In this document: piece by piece, positions 62,901-64,000 of the stretch
How positions within the stretch are numbered: position 1 is the stretch's first letter
Layout of the letters: each line of letters begins with the position of its first letter
Source of the DNA: Setaria digitata
Taxonomy: Eukaryota > Nematoda > Chromadorea > Rhabditida > Setariidae
Reading direction: 5' to 3'
NCBI GenBank assembly: GCA_003640385.1
Contig: RCAB01000324.1
Location: forward strand, 274 to 64,273
Length of the DNA: 64,000 bases
Position numbers and translations under genes: made by a program
Notes under the pieces: generated by a model
Databases searched by the model: none
What the model saw: only the letters and a program-made list of their open reading frames with translations
Told to the model about the DNA's origin: nothing

Positions 62901-63870
62901 CAACAGCTATTATAATTATTGCTAGAAAGAGGAAAAGAAAAGCAATAGAAATACACCTAACCAACAAATAATATAACAACTACTATAACAAAATGATAAT
63001 TCCATTCTTTTTCTTCCGTTACTAATTCACGTCGTAATGATGGATGGGGAAGCAACGGCCATTCGGTATAGATATTATTAGAAATAAAATTACAGAGATG
63101 AGTAGATGAATTTTGTTTGATGAAGATAAAGAAAACTAGAAATCCATCCGTAAACAAGAACAACTTAGTTTATATTGGAGAATAGGAAGGAAAAGGAGTG
63201 AAGATATCGCCCAAAAGAAAAAATAATAAGTCATATCTAGGTTAACAAATGATGACGACCGGTCGGTATCAAATGAGAAATTCAAATTTAATGCCATCCA
63301 AAAACCGAACTTTCAGACGGTTCGGGATATATAGCTTTAATTTGTGATTTTTAATATTCCTTATAGAATGTATGCTTATATTATTATTATCATTTTTTTT
63401 TTTTTTTTTTTTTGTATTGATGAAAATAACAATTTATCATGAATAATAACAATCAAATGAATGAGTTAGTAATGCTCCAAAATGAAATGATCGTTCAGAA
63501 ACATCACATACAGCGCTACTGACCCCATTTTTCTGTTATATTACTTCCAATTTCAAATTTCTATCATTACTTCCGGAACGGCATAGATTAGCAGTAAAAC
63601 TTTCAACTAACCGACCGGTAATCATCATATGCCAAAAAAAAAAAAAAAGAAAAAACTGTGTATTTGTGCTAGAAAATATATATAAAAAAAAAAAAAAAAA
63701 AAATAGAAATTGAGATAATACAAAAATAGCAATGATTCTTATATCAATTTTTAACAGTATTAGTCGTTTCGAGTAAACGAGTAATATTAGGACAAGTAGA
63801 TATTGCTTCTGAGACAGTAATTTTGATGCAATTTTTTAATGGCAGCACACCTAAATATTAAACAAATAGT
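59955..63870. other. Presumed 5' region of hbl-1; no supported exon
   Basis: Short minus-strand segments with splice-like ends at about 61,320-61,375 and 60,840-60,910 were examined, but their phases do not join the first recognised exon (phase 0 at 59,954). The region also contains a 33-codon minus-strand frame at 62,319-62,420 with protein-like composition, poly-A/T runs and a CAA-rich stretch near 62,790-62,900. Promoter and any upstream exon of hbl-1 may lie here or beyond the window. Confidence 0.5.
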
Positions 63871-63975
63871 GGTAATAATAATAGACAATAATAAACAATA
63901 ATAAGTAATAATAACAAATAATATAATAATGAATAATAATAACAATAAATAATGATAAATAATAATAACAGTTAA
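63870..63975. repeat. TAA-type simple repeat at the window end
   Basis: AATAATAATAGACAATAATA and similar words (AATAATGATAAATAATAATA) match the repeat family at 300-1140. The repeat may continue beyond the window. Confidence 0.8.
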
Positions 63976-64000
63976 ACCTTATTAATTAAAGGTAATGAAT

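Noticed and set aside
1..64000. tRNA, rRNA, spliced-leader RNA, CRISPR or transposase genes
   Set aside because: No B-box-like GGTTCGAATCC with a cloverleaf context, no rRNA core, no regular spaced repeats and no transposase-like frames were found by eye.

Overview
The window looks like nuclear DNA of a nematode, most likely a filarial (clade III) parasite. It is very AT-rich, with many 10-25 nt A/T homopolymers. Introns are short to medium and end in TTTCAG-type acceptors, and three genes have an acceptor-like site just upstream of the start codon, as expected for spliced-leader trans-splicing. Two genes are long, exon-by-exon recognisable homologues of animal regulators (UBR5/Hyd and Hunchback). 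No bacterial, phage, CRISPR or transposase genes were seen.

Layout: 1-10.1 kb is gene-free, low-complexity DNA (TAA-type microsatellite, poly-A/T, one perfect hairpin). 10.1-11.2 kb (-) holds a small unrecognised basic protein of about 180 aa. 11.85-14.04 kb (-) holds a secreted protein with two C-type lectin domains. 14.0-18.4 kb is gene-free. 18.4-21.3 kb (+) holds an unrecognised protein of about 807 aa with a signal-peptide-like N-terminus, a poly-His tract and long Thr tracts. 21.3-29.3 kb is mostly gene-free, with tandem repeats and a GC-richer island. 29.3-49.6 kb (+) holds a complete UBR5/Hyd-type HECT E3 ligase, modelled here as 66 exons and about 2951 aa. 49.6-53.4 kb is the tail-to-tail space between two convergent genes. 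53.4-60.0 kb (-) holds a Hunchback-like zinc-finger factor (hbl-1 orthologue). 60-64 kb is its presumed upstream region, ending in the same TAA-type repeat seen at the start of the window.

The most interesting signal is in the convergent space. On the hbl-1 strand it contains a perfect let-7 8-mer site, a let-7 7-mer-A1 site, a perfect lin-4/miR-125 8-mer site and two PUF (TGTANATA) motifs. let-7, lin-4 and PUF-9 are the known 3'UTR repressors of hbl-1 in C. elegans, so the heterochronic circuit appears conserved in this parasite.

Caveats: five single N bases mark joins in the assembly, and three of them sit between clear direct duplications of 65-100 bp (a fourth duplicates about 63 bp), so local sequence there is probably artefactual. 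Exon models come from reading splice sites, phase and remembered family sequence. They have not been checked against transcripts.
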